Both the position numbers and the translations under genes were made by a program. The notes under the pieces were generated by a model that worked only from the letters and a program-made list of their open reading frames with translations, did not search any database and had not been told where the DNA came from. 54,332 nt of DNA from Desulfobulbaceae bacterium (GTDB lineage Bacteria > Desulfobacterota > Desulfobulbia > Desulfobulbales > Desulfobulbaceae), in contig JANTGH010000005.1 in the NCBI GenBank assembly GCA_024763055.1, positions 1 through 54,332 of the forward strand. The letters run 5' to 3'. This document shows, piece after piece, positions 25,848-34,583 of the stretch. How positions within the stretch are numbered: the first letter of the stretch is position 1; every line of letters starts with the position of its first letter.

Positions 25848-27229
25848 TTCATTTGGCTGATTATCAGCTTATAATCATTGGCGGCGGTTTGTCCGGGTTG
25901 GCCGCCGGTATTCGTGCGGCCCGTTTTGGACTGCAAACCCTCATTCTCGAACAGCATTCCCTTCCCGGTGGTCTGAATTCCTATTATTTTCGTCACGGCC
26001 ATCTGTTAGAGACCGGTCTGCACGCAATGACCAATTTTGCTCAGGCTACGGACAAAAGGGCGCCGCTCAATCGTCTCTTTCGGCAGCTCAAGCTTTCCCG
26101 CAAGCGATTTGTCACCCGGGAGCAATTCAGTTCGGAAATTATCTTTCCTGAAAGCAGGTTGTGTTTTGCAAACGATCTTTCTCTGCTTGAGGCCGAGGTC
26201 GCCCGGGAATTTCCGGCAAGCAGTCAGGCCTTCCTCCGTCTTGTCCGCCGGATGAAAACCTTTGATCCCTTTGCTCCAGCTCCCTGGCGGTCCACCCGAA
26301 CCTTTCTCCATGAACAGTTAGACGATCCCCTGCTCGAGAATATGCTGCTGTTGCCGCTTATGGTCTATGGCAACAGTGAAGAGTACGATATGAACCTGGC
26401 CCAGTTTGCCATCATGTTCCGGGCTCTTTTCCTTGAGGGATTTTTTCGGCCGGAGAAAACTATTCGTGAATTTCTTGATCTTCTTGTCGGGCAATATCGT
26501 AATTTTGGCGGTGCATTGCGCTTCAACGTTGAAGTAGAGGAGATAGTCAGGGATAAGGACAGGGTCTCAGGCGTTCGGCTCTCCGGTGGTGAACTGCTGC
26601 GGGCCGAGGCAGTACTTTCCACCGTCGGCCTGCCGGGGACGGCAAAACTTTCCGGCTGGGCGCTTGATCCTGAGCAGTATACCGGCCGCATGAGTTTCAT
26701 GGAGACCATTTCCCTGCTTCCTGAATCATGCCGTTTAAGGATAAGGAGCAACCGGACCATTCTCTTTTACTCCATGAACGATGACTGGCAGTATAAACGT
26801 CCTTCTTCCTTGATTGAACCCTCCTGGGGGGTTATCTGTTTTCCTGAAAATTTTCACGGCATTGCCCCCAAGGAAACCTTTCAACTCAGGATTACCAATG
26901 CGGCTGATTATGATCGCTGGCGGCAACTTGATACCGCGGACTATGGGGCGGCAAAAGAGCGATGTTGTCACGCCTCTGCGGAGATGGTCGGGAAAATTGT
27001 TGGGAATTATGAACAGGACATTGTATATCAGGATAGTTTTACCCCGCTGACCATTGAGCGATATACCGGCAAGGGTGCGGGCGCGGTCTACGGCAGTCCG
27101 GTGAAAATAAAGGACGGATGTACCCCCTTGGAAAACCTTTATATTGCCGGCACTGATCAAGGCTACCTCGGTATAGTCGGTTCCATGCTCAGCGGGGTGA
27201 CGATTATCAATCAGCATCTGTTACGTTAA
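25844..27229 (+). CDS. FAD-dependent oxidoreductase of the phytoene desaturase (CrtI) family, first copy
   Basis: A 461-aa flavoprotein. The N-terminal dinucleotide-binding motif is IIIGGGLSGLAAGIRAARFGLQTLILEQ, with the acidic residue that binds FAD ribose and then PGGLNSYYFRHGHLLETGLHAM. The C-terminal FAD-closing motif is LYIAGTDQGYLGIVGSMLSGVTIINQHLL. CrtI-type enzymes insert or isomerise double bonds in long hydrophobic chains. In a fatty-acid context the substrate is more likely an acyl-ACP or acyl chain than a carotenoid, since no carotenoid genes are near. The start is TTG, overlapping the ACP stop (TTGA); no better start with a ribosome binding site is visible. Confidence 0.88.
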   Translation: MIHLADYQLIIIGGGLSGLAAGIRAARFGLQTLILEQHSLPGGLNSYYFRHGHLLETGLHAMTNFAQATDKRAPLNRLFRQLKLSRKRFVTREQFSSEIIFPESRLCFANDLSLLEAEVAREFPASSQAFLRLVRRMKTFDPFAPAPWRSTRTFLHEQLDDPLLENMLLLPLMVYGNSEEYDMNLAQFAIMFRALFLEGFFRPEKTIREFLDLLVGQYRNFGGALRFNVEVEEIVRDKDRVSGVRLSGGELLRAEAVLSTVGLPGTAKLSGWALDPEQYTGRMSFMETISLLPESCRLRIRSNRTILFYSMNDDWQYKRPSSLIEPSWGVICFPENFHGIAPKETFQLRITNAADYDRWRQLDTADYGAAKERCCHASAEMVGKIVGNYEQDIVYQDSFTPLTIERYTGKGAGAVYGSPVKIKDGCTPLENLYIAGTDQGYLGIVGSMLSGVTIINQHLLR

Positions 27230-27319
27230 ATACAGGATGAAGCCTGTCGTTGTTGCTGACATCGAAACAGGGTTTATTCGTGATTCAGGTAAGTTATCTC
27301 TACATGGTATTTGAATAGC

Positions 27320-28726
27320 ATGGCCTTTACTCCCTTGAAGGAAGTTCAAGATAAATATGATGTTGTTGTTATAGGCTCCGGGCTTGGTGGCCTGACCTGT
27401 GCCAACCGGCTGGCCCGGGCCGGACACTCGGTTTTGCTGCTGGAGCACCATATTCAACTCGGTGGTCTGGCCACCTGGTTTAAACGGGGCGGGCACATCT
27501 TTGATGTCTCCCTGCATGGTTTTCCCTACGGTATGGTCAAGACCTGCAGGAAATACTGGTCAAAGGCGATTCGTAACTCCATTGTTCAGCTTAAAAATAT
27601 CGTTTTTGACAATCCCCAGTTTTCGCTGACCACCACCTTTTCCAAGGATGATTTTGTCCGGTTGCTTGAGAATAAATTTGGCATAGCTCCATCCGTGGTT
27701 ACCGAATTTTTTCGCACCGTTGATGGGATGAATTTTTATGACGACCGTTCCATGACCACCCGTGAGCTGTTTGATCGTTTTTTCCCCGGCCGCACGGATG
27801 TGCACAGGCTGCTCATGGAGCCGATTACCTATGCCAACGGTTCAACCCTTGATGAACCGGCAATTACTTACGGCATTGTTTTTTCCAACTTTATGAACAA
27901 GGGGGTCTATACCTTTGAGGGGGGCACGGATAAGCTGATCGGAATGATGGCTGAAGAATTGCGGAAGAACGGGGCCACCATCTGCACCGGGGCAAAGGTC
28001 GATCGAATTGTGGTCGATCAGGGCAGAGTGCGCGGGGTAGAGGCCTGCGGTCGTATGATTGAGGCCTGCTCCGTGGTCTCTAATTCCGGCATCACCAACA
28101 CCATTGACAACCTGGTCGGTCGGGACATATTTTCCGACGATTTTCTTTCCCGTTTTGATAAGGTACAGGTGAATAATTCCAGCTGTCAGGTCTATTTCGG
28201 TATTCGCAAAGGGGATTCTTTTGTCGATGTCGGCGACTTGCTCTTTACCTCGACCGCCGGGCAGTTTTCTTCGGAAGAAATGCGTAAGATGGACACCAAA
28301 AGCCGGACCTTTTCCGTTTACTACCCGAAAACCCGGCCCGAGCACCCCGATTATACGGTGGTGGCTTCCATGAATGCCAATTACGAGGATTGGGCGGAAC
28401 TGGATGACGAGCTATACGCACGAGAGAAAGAGGCCATGGTGGAGCGTTGTTTTGTCGATCTCGAGCGGTATATTCCAGGCATTCGTGATAAGGTGGATAC
28501 CATCGAGTCCGCCACGCCGAAAACCTTTAACCGCTATACCCTGCACACCCGGGGAACATCTTTCGGCACCAAGTTCGAAGGCCTTGATATATCACGCAGT
28601 ATTTTCAAGGAGATTCCCGGCCTTTTTCATGTTGGTTCGGTGGGTATAATAATGAGCGGCTGGCTTGGAGCGATTAATTACGGCGTTATTGTTGCCAATG
28701 ATGTGGACGCCTATGTGAGAAGCTGA
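27320..28726 (+). CDS. FAD-dependent oxidoreductase of the phytoene desaturase (CrtI) family, second copy
   Basis: A second CrtI-like flavoenzyme, 468 aa from ATG 27320 (the track's 27311 start is TTG). FAD-binding motif: VVVIGSGLGGLTCANRLARAGHSVLLLEHH, followed by LGGLATWFKRGGHIFDVSLHGF. C-terminal motif: LFHVGSVGIIMSGWLGAINYGVIVANDV. The two copies share the fold and the LGGL/PGGL motif but are clearly diverged, so they probably perform different steps, for example successive or regiospecific desaturations or an isomerisation. It is followed by the FabG-like gene after 2 bases. Pairs of such enzymes beside fatty-acid-synthase genes are also a feature of candidate ladderane loci in anammox bacteria. 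Confidence 0.88.
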   Translation: MAFTPLKEVQDKYDVVVIGSGLGGLTCANRLARAGHSVLLLEHHIQLGGLATWFKRGGHIFDVSLHGFPYGMVKTCRKYWSKAIRNSIVQLKNIVFDNPQFSLTTTFSKDDFVRLLENKFGIAPSVVTEFFRTVDGMNFYDDRSMTTRELFDRFFPGRTDVHRLLMEPITYANGSTLDEPAITYGIVFSNFMNKGVYTFEGGTDKLIGMMAEELRKNGATICTGAKVDRIVVDQGRVRGVEACGRMIEACSVVSNSGITNTIDNLVGRDIFSDDFLSRFDKVQVNNSSCQVYFGIRKGDSFVDVGDLLFTSTAGQFSSEEMRKMDTKSRTFSVYYPKTRPEHPDYTVVASMNANYEDWAELDDELYAREKEAMVERCFVDLERYIPGIRDKVDTIESATPKTFNRYTLHTRGTSFGTKFEGLDISRSIFKEIPGLFHVGSVGIIMSGWLGAINYGVIVANDVDAYVRS

Positions 28727-28728
28727 TC

Positions 28729-29463
28729 ATGACTGATTTTTCTGGACAGAAGGCGATTGTTACCGGAGCGACCCGTGGTATTGGTCGGGCGGTTGCCGAG
28801 GCCCTGCTTGAGCATGGGGCTACGGTGATCGGCGTCTATGGAGGCAATGAAAAAGCGGCCGCGGAGTTTCAGTCTGTTTTCACTGATGATCAATTGCAGA
28901 TGCATAAGGTGGATGTCAGTGATTATTCGGCGGTGGAGGCCCTGTACGGCCGTGTGGAAGAGCAATTTGACTCCCTTGATATTCTTATTAACTGCGCAGG
29001 CATCCGTCGGGACGGGGCTCTGGCCATGATGAAGGAAGAGGACTGGCGACGGGTGATTGATGTTAATCTTACCGGCGGCTATACCTTGGCCAAGTTTGCC
29101 GTCCAGCTTATGATGAAACAAAAATACGGCCGGATTGTTTTCATAACCTCGCCCATGGGGCATCTCGGCTTTGCCGGTCAAACCAATTATGCCGCTTCCA
29201 AAGCCGGTCAGGTGGGAATGATGAAATCCCTGTCCAAGGAGGTGGCGAAACGAAAAATCACGGTCAATTGTGTTTCGCCCGGTTTTATTGACACGGATTT
29301 TCTCCACGGGTTGACCGAGGCTCAGATGAAAGAGTATAAGAAAATGGTTCCGGTTAGACGATTCGGCACCCCGGACGAAGTTGCCGAGGCGGTTCTTTTT
29401 TTGGCGGGAAAAAGGGCCGGTTATATTAACGGCAGTGTCCTTGAGATCACCGGTGGTTTATGA
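28729..29463 (+). CDS. fabG: 3-oxoacyl-ACP reductase (FabG-like short-chain dehydrogenase)
   Basis: NADPH-dependent reductase of the beta-ketoacyl step, 244 aa. The nucleotide motif is TGATRGIGRAVAEALLEHGA at residues 11-30. The NCAG motif is at about 88-91, and the catalytic residues are Ser141 (ITSPMGHLG), Tyr154 and Lys158 (NYAASKAGQ). The C-terminal [10 protein letters not shown] is standard for FabG. The symbol denotes family; it is probably a cluster-specific paralogue, because the housekeeping fabG normally sits with fabD and acpP. It overlaps the dehydratase gene by 4 bases (ATGA). Confidence 0.92.
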   Translation: MTDFSGQKAIVTGATRGIGRAVAEALLEHGATVIGVYGGNEKAAAEFQSVFTDDQLQMHKVDVSDYSAVEALYGRVEEQFDSLDILINCAGIRRDGALAMMKEEDWRRVIDVNLTGGYTLAKFAVQLMMKQKYGRIVFITSPMGHLGFAGQTNYAASKAGQVGMMKSLSKEVAKRKITVNCVSPGFIDTDFLHGLTEAQMKEYKKMVPVRRFGTPDEVAEAVLFLAGKRAGYINGSVLEITGGL

Positions 29464-29912
29464 CGGCTTCTCCGGAGCATGAATTTATAACAAGAAAAAT
29501 TCCGCACCGGCCACCGTTTCTCTGGTTGGACAGGGTTGTGGAACTCACTGATCAGCGGGTCCGGGCGGAAAAATTCCTTGACCCGGAGCTGGAGCTATTT
29601 AGTGGCCATTACCCGGATTATCCATTGATGCCCGGTGTCCTGCTCTGTGAGGCGGTGTTTCAGGCAGGCGCCCTGTTGATTGCCGAACAGTCGACCCGGG
29701 CGGGTCTGATTGCCGGAGTACCGGTTCTGGCCAGGATACAAGGGGCAAAGTTCAAGCGAGAGGTCCGGCCTGGAGAAACTATTGCCATTGAGGCGAGGAT
29801 CAAGGAAAAAATCGGGCCGGCCTGGTTTCTTAAGGGGACGGTGCGAGTACGGGAAAAGGTTGCCGTGCAGGTCGAGTTTTCCTGTGCTGTGAAAGAAGCA
29901 AATTATGGATAG
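29460..29912 (+). CDS. fabZ: 3-hydroxyacyl-ACP dehydratase (FabZ-like hotdog protein)
   Basis: A 150-aa hotdog-fold dehydratase that removes water from 3-hydroxyacyl-ACP to give the trans-2-enoyl form. Catalytic His50 is in [15 protein letters not shown] and Glu64 in CEAVFQAG, with the 14-residue spacing of FabZ. The N-terminal [16 protein letters not shown] is the family signature. The start overlaps the fabG-like stop, and the FabI-like gene follows after 14 bases. It is likely dedicated to the neighbouring ketosynthase and ACP rather than to bulk lipid synthesis. Confidence 0.92.
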   Translation: MTASPEHEFITRKIPHRPPFLWLDRVVELTDQRVRAEKFLDPELELFSGHYPDYPLMPGVLLCEAVFQAGALLIAEQSTRAGLIAGVPVLARIQGAKFKREVRPGETIAIEARIKEKIGPAWFLKGTVRVREKVAVQVEFSCAVKEANYG

Positions 29913-29926
29913 CGTCTGGTGGGACA

Positions 29927-30727
29927 ATGGATTTTTTAGCACTTGACGGCAAAAAAATTATTGTTTTCGGACTTGCCAATAAAAAGTCCGTGGCCTGCGC
30001 CATTGGCAGAGTCCTGATTGATGCCGGTGCCGAGGTTGTCCATGTGGTGCGCTCGGAGAAGAGGGCGCATACCGCTCGTAAACTCTTTCCTGACCATCCG
30101 GTCTTTACCTGTGATGTGGAGGAAGAGGGCAATATTATCCGGGTCAGGGACGAGATTGCGGCCAATGTCGGCGGCCCTATTGCCGGATTAGTACATTCCA
30201 TAGCCTTTGCCAATTATTCAGAAGGCATAAGGCCGTTTCATGAGACCTTGAAAGGAGATTTTCTGCAGGCCCTGGATATTTCCTGCTTTTCTCTGATATC
30301 GATCTGTAATCATTTTAAAGGATTGTTGGCAAAAGACGCTTCCGTGGTTACTATTTCCATATCCACCACGAAGATGGCGGCGGAAAATTATGGGTACATG
30401 GCTCCGATCAAGGCGGCCCTGGAGTCTTCGCTCTGCTTTTTAGCCAAGGGCTTTTCCGCTTTTTCGCAGGTTCGTTTCAACGCGGTCTGCCCCAGTTTGC
30501 TCAAGACCTCGGCTTCCGCCGGAATCCCGGGGTATGTCGATTCGTATCTCTACGCGGAACAGGCCATTTTGCGTAAAAAAGCCTTGAAAACAATTGAAGC
30601 GGCCAACGTGGCTGCTTTTCTTCTTTCTTCCCGATCCTCCGGTATTACCGGCCAATGTCTGGTGGTGGATGCGGGTATGGGGTTTAATTATTTTGATCGG
30701 GACATTGTTGCCGGGGTTGTGGGATAG
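29927..30727 (+). CDS. fabI: Enoyl-ACP reductase (FabI-like), divergent
   Basis: A 266-aa short-chain-dehydrogenase relative of FabI, expected to reduce trans-2-enoyl-ACP with NAD(P)H. The FabI-type start is [23 protein letters not shown], and the catalytic pair fits Tyr155-x6-Lys162 in [14 protein letters not shown]. At the position of E. coli Tyr146, where FabI proteins usually read SYLG, this protein reads SIST, so that tyrosine is Ile145 by my by-eye alignment. This suggests a specialised role. It forms a block with the fabG-like and fabZ-like genes and is followed after 1 base by the DUF1232 gene. The product may be fully or partly reduced chains. Confidence 0.85.
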   Translation: MDFLALDGKKIIVFGLANKKSVACAIGRVLIDAGAEVVHVVRSEKRAHTARKLFPDHPVFTCDVEEEGNIIRVRDEIAANVGGPIAGLVHSIAFANYSEGIRPFHETLKGDFLQALDISCFSLISICNHFKGLLAKDASVVTISISTTKMAAENYGYMAPIKAALESSLCFLAKGFSAFSQVRFNAVCPSLLKTSASAGIPGYVDSYLYAEQAILRKKALKTIEAANVAAFLLSSRSSGITGQCLVVDAGMGFNYFDRDIVAGVVG

Positions 30728-30728
30728 A

Positions 30729-30968
30729 ATGATGGAAACGTTTTTTCCCCGGATTGTGGGCATGGTCCGTCATGCTGTAGCGGTTTTTTTTGCCCGTGAG
30801 ACTCCACTCTATGTCAAGCTGCTTCTTGGTACCGGCCTGCTGTACATCCTTTCTCCTTATGATTTGATTCCTGAATGGGTTCCTGTAGTCGGCGTGCTTG
30901 ATGATTTCGCCCTGGCCGCCCTGCTGATTAGCTGGGCGGCCGGATTTCGCCTGCCGGACAGGCATTGA
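30729..30968 (+). CDS. DUF1232 small membrane protein
   Basis: A 79-aa protein with the DUF1232/YkvA signature LYILSPYDLIPEWVPVVGVLDDFALAALLI, consisting of two membrane-inserting helices around the SPxDLIP turn. I use ATG 30729 (or 30732), directly after the FabI-like stop, instead of the track start at 30594 inside that gene. The family has no established biochemical role. Its position between the synthase genes and oleA suggests a membrane-anchoring or product-handling accessory for a hydrophobic product, which is inference. Confidence 0.8.
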   Translation: MMETFFPRIVGMVRHAVAVFFARETPLYVKLLLGTGLLYILSPYDLIPEWVPVVGVLDDFALAALLISWAAGFRLPDRH

Positions 30969-31033
30969 TTACCGAACAGGTAATAATGATTATGGAATTT
31001 TTTGTTGGATTGTAACCCTGACCCCTGGATTTT

Positions 31034-32068
31034 ATGCAATATTCCCGAGTTTGCCTGCAGAGCTTCGGTTATGAACTGCCGCCGGTCGTGTTGAGCTCAG
31101 ACGAGCTGGAAAAGCGGCTTGCCCCTGTCTATGAGCGGTTGAAGCTTCCCGCAGGCCGCCTGGAGCTGATGACCGGCATCAAGAGCCGCAGGTTCTGGGA
31201 ACCCGGGACAAGGCCAAGTCAGGGTGCTGTGCAGGCAGGGAAAAAGGCACTGGAACGCTCTAAAATTTCGCGAAAAGATATTGGCTGTCTGCTCTTTACC
31301 TCGGTCAGCCGTGATATGATGGAGCCTGCCACGGCGGCCTTTGTTCATCGCGGTCTGGATCTGCCCGCAAAATGTCATATTTTTGATATCTCCAACGCCT
31401 GCCTTGGTTTTCTCAACGGGATGATAACACTGGCCAATATGATCGAACTCGGTCAGGTTAAAAGTGGCTTGATTGTGGCCGGAGAAACAGCTGAGAATTT
31501 GCTGGAATCAACCCTTGCCCATATGCTTTCCGACCTGCGTTTAACCCGGAAGAGCATCAAACCGCTTTTCGCCTCCCTGACCATAGGATCAGGAGCTGTG
31601 GCATTGGTGATGACAGACAGAGCGTTTTATGCGTCGGACCATATACTGGTCGGCGGCAGCTGCCGGGCTCATACTAATTATACGGACCTCTGTCAGGGCG
31701 GACGGAACGCGGAGCAGGGCACCCTGATGTCCACGGATTCCGAATTACTGCTGGAAAAGGGTGTGCAGGTCGCGGCCCGGTGTTGGCATAATTTTCAGCA
31801 GTCACTCGGATGGACTGCAGAGTGCATTGACCGTTTTTTTTGTCACCAGGTGGGGCGGGCCCATGCCCAGCTTTTGTTTGAACGATTGCGGCTTGATGAA
31901 CAAAAGAATTTTGAGACCTTGCCCGTCCTCGGCAACGTCGGCTCGGTTTCCGCCCCCATAACCATGGCCATAGGGATCGAGCAGGGGGCCCTTAAGCCGG
32001 GCCAACGGGGAGCGATTCTGGGAATCGGTTCCGGCATTAACTCACTGATGTTAGGGGTTGACTGGTGA
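31034..32068 (+). CDS. oleA: OleA: head-to-head acyl condensing enzyme (thiolase superfamily)
   Basis: Joins two long-chain acyl groups by non-decarboxylative Claisen condensation to a 2-alkyl-3-keto acid, the first step of long-chain olefin synthesis. The 344-aa FabH-like fold has Cys123 in ISNACLGFLNG, His271 in FFCHQVGRAH and Asn301 in VLGNVGSVSAP. It also has the OleA-type Glu97 in MMEPATAAF, which in OleA reaches into the partner's active site and separates this family from FabH. The 65-base gap before the gene holds no clear promoter. The oleB start overlaps the stop (GTGA). The neighbouring synthase may supply its acyl substrates. Confidence 0.93.
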   Translation: MQYSRVCLQSFGYELPPVVLSSDELEKRLAPVYERLKLPAGRLELMTGIKSRRFWEPGTRPSQGAVQAGKKALERSKISRKDIGCLLFTSVSRDMMEPATAAFVHRGLDLPAKCHIFDISNACLGFLNGMITLANMIELGQVKSGLIVAGETAENLLESTLAHMLSDLRLTRKSIKPLFASLTIGSGAVALVMTDRAFYASDHILVGGSCRAHTNYTDLCQGGRNAEQGTLMSTDSELLLEKGVQVAARCWHNFQQSLGWTAECIDRFFCHQVGRAHAQLLFERLRLDEQKNFETLPVLGNVGSVSAPITMAIGIEQGALKPGQRGAILGIGSGINSLMLGVDW

Positions 32069-32931
32069 CGGGTTCCCTCTATCAGTATCCGTTTGTTCCG
32101 AAAAGTTTTTCCGTTGGTCCGCACCACCTTTCTTATGTTGATGAAGGAGAGGGCCCAGCCGTGGTCATGGTGCATGGGAATCCCTCCTGGTCGTATCTGT
32201 ATAGAAACCTGATTACCGCGCTTAAAGGCGAATACCGATGTCTGGCACCGGACCATCTTGGCTGCGGCTTGTCCGATAAACCGCAGAATTACCCTTACCG
32301 TCTACGCAATCATATTAAGAACCTGGAGCAACTGCTTGATCATCTGCGGGTTGAGCGCTGCGTACTTGTGGTCCATGATTGGGGTGGGGCCATTGGCATG
32401 GGTTGGGCAGGCGCGCATTCCGAGCGGATTAAAGGCATCGTGGCGCTTAATACCGCTGCCTTTTTGTCCCGCCGCCTTCCGTTTAGGATAGCGGTCTGCC
32501 GCTGGCCGCTGCTTGGCGCGTTCTTGGTGCGTGGATTGAACGGATTTGCCGGTGCGGCCACCTCCATGGCTGTTCATTACAGGATGGATGAGAGGATAAA
32601 GGCGGGATTCCTTGCCCCTTATGACAGCTGGAAAAATCGGGTGGCCATTCATCGTTTTGTTCAGGACATTCCCATGCGGGAAGATCATCCATCCCGGCAG
32701 GCCCTGAAATCAGTTACGTCATCTCTCGGTCGGTTGCGTGACAAGCCGATGCTGGTTCTCTGGGGTGGTCGGGATTTTTGTTTTAACCGCTTGTTTTATG
32801 ATGAGTGGTGTCAGCGGTTTCCCAGGGCCAGGACCCATTATTTTGAAGACGGTGGCCATTATGTACTGGAAGATATTTTCCCCAGAGCAATGGAACGGAT
32901 AGCTCCCTTTTTGAAAAGTTGTTATGGATGA
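32065..32931 (+). CDS. oleB: OleB: beta-lactone decarboxylase (alpha/beta hydrolase, haloalkane-dehalogenase-like)
   Basis: A 288-aa alpha/beta hydrolase that converts the cis-beta-lactone made by OleC to the olefin and carbon dioxide. Oxyanion motif: VMVHGNPSWSYLYRNLI. Nucleophile elbow with Asp105: LVVHDWGGAIG. Acid region: LWGGRDFCFN. Catalytic His: EDGGHYVLED. The dehalogenase-type Asp nucleophile followed by Trp is the OleB signature. The start is GTG, overlapping the oleA stop. The stop overlaps the oleC start by 8 bases, so the three genes are translationally coupled. In some bacteria oleB and oleC are fused; here they are separate. Confidence 0.92.
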   Translation: MTGSLYQYPFVPKSFSVGPHHLSYVDEGEGPAVVMVHGNPSWSYLYRNLITALKGEYRCLAPDHLGCGLSDKPQNYPYRLRNHIKNLEQLLDHLRVERCVLVVHDWGGAIGMGWAGAHSERIKGIVALNTAAFLSRRLPFRIAVCRWPLLGAFLVRGLNGFAGAATSMAVHYRMDERIKAGFLAPYDSWKNRVAIHRFVQDIPMREDHPSRQALKSVTSSLGRLRDKPMLVLWGGRDFCFNRLFYDEWCQRFPRARTHYFEDGGHYVLEDIFPRAMERIAPFLKSCYG

Positions 32932-34558
32932 TTGTAATATAGCCGCAGTCTTGGGCCGCGTTGCAGCGGAACGGGGAGATGAAGCCGCTCTGGTCGTCAA
33001 GAAAAGGCGCGGATACCGGAGATACAGTTTTCGCGAATTGAATTTCAATCGACAGGATTTTGCCGCCCGCCTGATTTGTGCCGGTATTGGTTCCGGAGAC
33101 CGGGTAATGCTCATGGTCCGTCCCTCCATGGAGTTTATCTGTCTTACCTTTGCCTTGTTTTCCATCGGGGCCGTGGTCATCCTTATTGATCCCGGCATGG
33201 GGTACCGTAATCTCCTGCGCTGTATCCAATCGGTCAAACCCGACATTCTCATTGGTATTCCCAAGGCTGTGCTGTTCAGTCGGTTGTTTCCCAGGCCCTT
33301 TGCCACCGTGCGCAAGCGGATTTGTGTCGGTCGAGGTTTCGGCGTCCTGGGAGAATCTCTGGCAGTTCTGAAACCTGCGATGAAGGGGCAGGATTTCGCA
33401 GCGGCAACTGATGACCTGGCGGCTATTATTTTTACTACCGGTTCCACCGGGCCGCCCAAAGGAGTGCAGTATACGCATGGTATCTTTCACGCTCAGCTGC
33501 ATCTCATTAAGGAGTACTACGGGATTGGGCCCGGAGAAGTTGATCAACCGGCCTTTCCGTTGTTTGCCCTTTTTTCCACGGCGCTCGGCGCATGTGCAGT
33601 TATACCGGACATGGATCCAAGCAGGCCGGCGAAGGTCAATCCGCAAAGGTTTATTCGCAGTCTCATGGATGAAAAGGTGACCTATTCGTTCGGCAGTCCG
33701 GCGATCTGGAATGTGGTCAGCCGGTATTGCCTGGATAAGCGTATCACCCTGCCCGTTAAAAAAATTCTGATGGCCGGCGCCCCGGTTCCCGGGGAACTGG
33801 TGGAGCGGCTTGCGAAAATCATTCCGACGGATGGTGAGATTCATACTCCCTATGGGGCAACGGAAAGCCTGCCCATTGCCTCCATAAACGGCCGTGAGAT
33901 AGTGAGAGATTGCTGGCCGTTGACCGGCAGGGGGAGAGGGGTATGCGTGGGCAGGCCGTTGCCGGATATAACAATAACAATTATTCGTCCGGTTGAGGGA
34001 CCGATTGGTGACTGGCAACAGGCGAGAGAACTCGATTCCGGGGAGATCGGCGAGATAGTGGTTAAGGGACCGGTGGTCACACGGGCTTACGATCATAATC
34101 CGGCTGAAACGCAAATGGCCAAGATAACTGACGGCGATTCTTTCCGGCACCGAATGGGGGATATGGGTTACTTTGATACCTCGGGTCGCCTCTGGTTCTG
34201 CGGTCGTAAGGCGCATGTCGTCCACACTGCGGACGGACCGATGTATTCCATCTGTTGTGAGGGTATCTTTAATACCCATCCGCAGGTGGTACGCTCCGCC
34301 CTGGTTGGAGTGGGAGAAGCGGGAGCGCAGAAACCGGTCCTGCTGGTAGAAAAAGTGGCTGGAATGGATGAATCCACCCTGATTTCCCAGCTAAGGGACC
34401 TGGCGGGACAGCATGAATTAACGCGGAGTATTGCAACCTTTTTCGTGCATCCTGGGTTTCCGGTGGATATTCGACATAATGCCAAGATTTTTCGAGAAAA
34501 ACTTGCGCTTTGGGCCGAGAAAAAATTGCAGGGGCACTCCTGCCGGGACGGGCTCTGA
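32924..34558 (+). CDS. oleC: OleC: beta-lactone synthetase (AMP-forming ligase family)
   Basis: A 544-aa member of the adenylate-forming superfamily that activates a 2-alkyl-3-hydroxy acid and closes it to a beta-lactone. The ATP loop is AIIFTTGSTGPPKGVQYTHG near residues 167-186, the A5 motif TPYGATESLP near 310, and the hinge region RMGDMGYFDTSGRLWFCGRKAHVV near 405-428. The C-terminal Lys region is NAKIFREKLALWAEKKL. Position between oleB and oleD supports OleC over an acyl-CoA ligase. The long antisense ORF on the other strand is a shadow. Confidence 0.92.
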   Translation: MDDCNIAAVLGRVAAERGDEAALVVKKRRGYRRYSFRELNFNRQDFAARLICAGIGSGDRVMLMVRPSMEFICLTFALFSIGAVVILIDPGMGYRNLLRCIQSVKPDILIGIPKAVLFSRLFPRPFATVRKRICVGRGFGVLGESLAVLKPAMKGQDFAAATDDLAAIIFTTGSTGPPKGVQYTHGIFHAQLHLIKEYYGIGPGEVDQPAFPLFALFSTALGACAVIPDMDPSRPAKVNPQRFIRSLMDEKVTYSFGSPAIWNVVSRYCLDKRITLPVKKILMAGAPVPGELVERLAKIIPTDGEIHTPYGATESLPIASINGREIVRDCWPLTGRGRGVCVGRPLPDITITIIRPVEGPIGDWQQARELDSGEIGEIVVKGPVVTRAYDHNPAETQMAKITDGDSFRHRMGDMGYFDTSGRLWFCGRKAHVVHTADGPMYSICCEGIFNTHPQVVRSALVGVGEAGAQKPVLLVEKVAGMDESTLISQLRDLAGQHELTRSIATFFVHPGFPVDIRHNAKIFREKLALWAEKKLQGHSCRDGL

Positions 34559-34583
34559 TGATGAGTACTTTCGTGGAGGTGTC

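Noticed and set aside
25844-28726. Carotenoid biosynthesis operon
   Set aside because: Although both flavoenzymes are CrtI-like, no phytoene synthase, prenyl transferase or cyclase is present, and the flanking genes are fatty-acid enzymes.
30594-30728. Extended start of the DUF1232 ORF
   Set aside because: It lies inside the FabI-like gene and adds no DUF1232 residues.
32783-34279. 498-codon ORF on the minus strand opposite oleC
   Set aside because: It lies entirely antisense to a clear adenylate-forming ligase gene, its translation shows no family motif, and long antisense ORFs are common opposite GC-biased coding strands.
34431-34583. Extended start of the oleD ORF
   Set aside because: This part reads through the end of oleC. 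The Rossmann motif begins right after ATG 34584, which has a GGAGG site.
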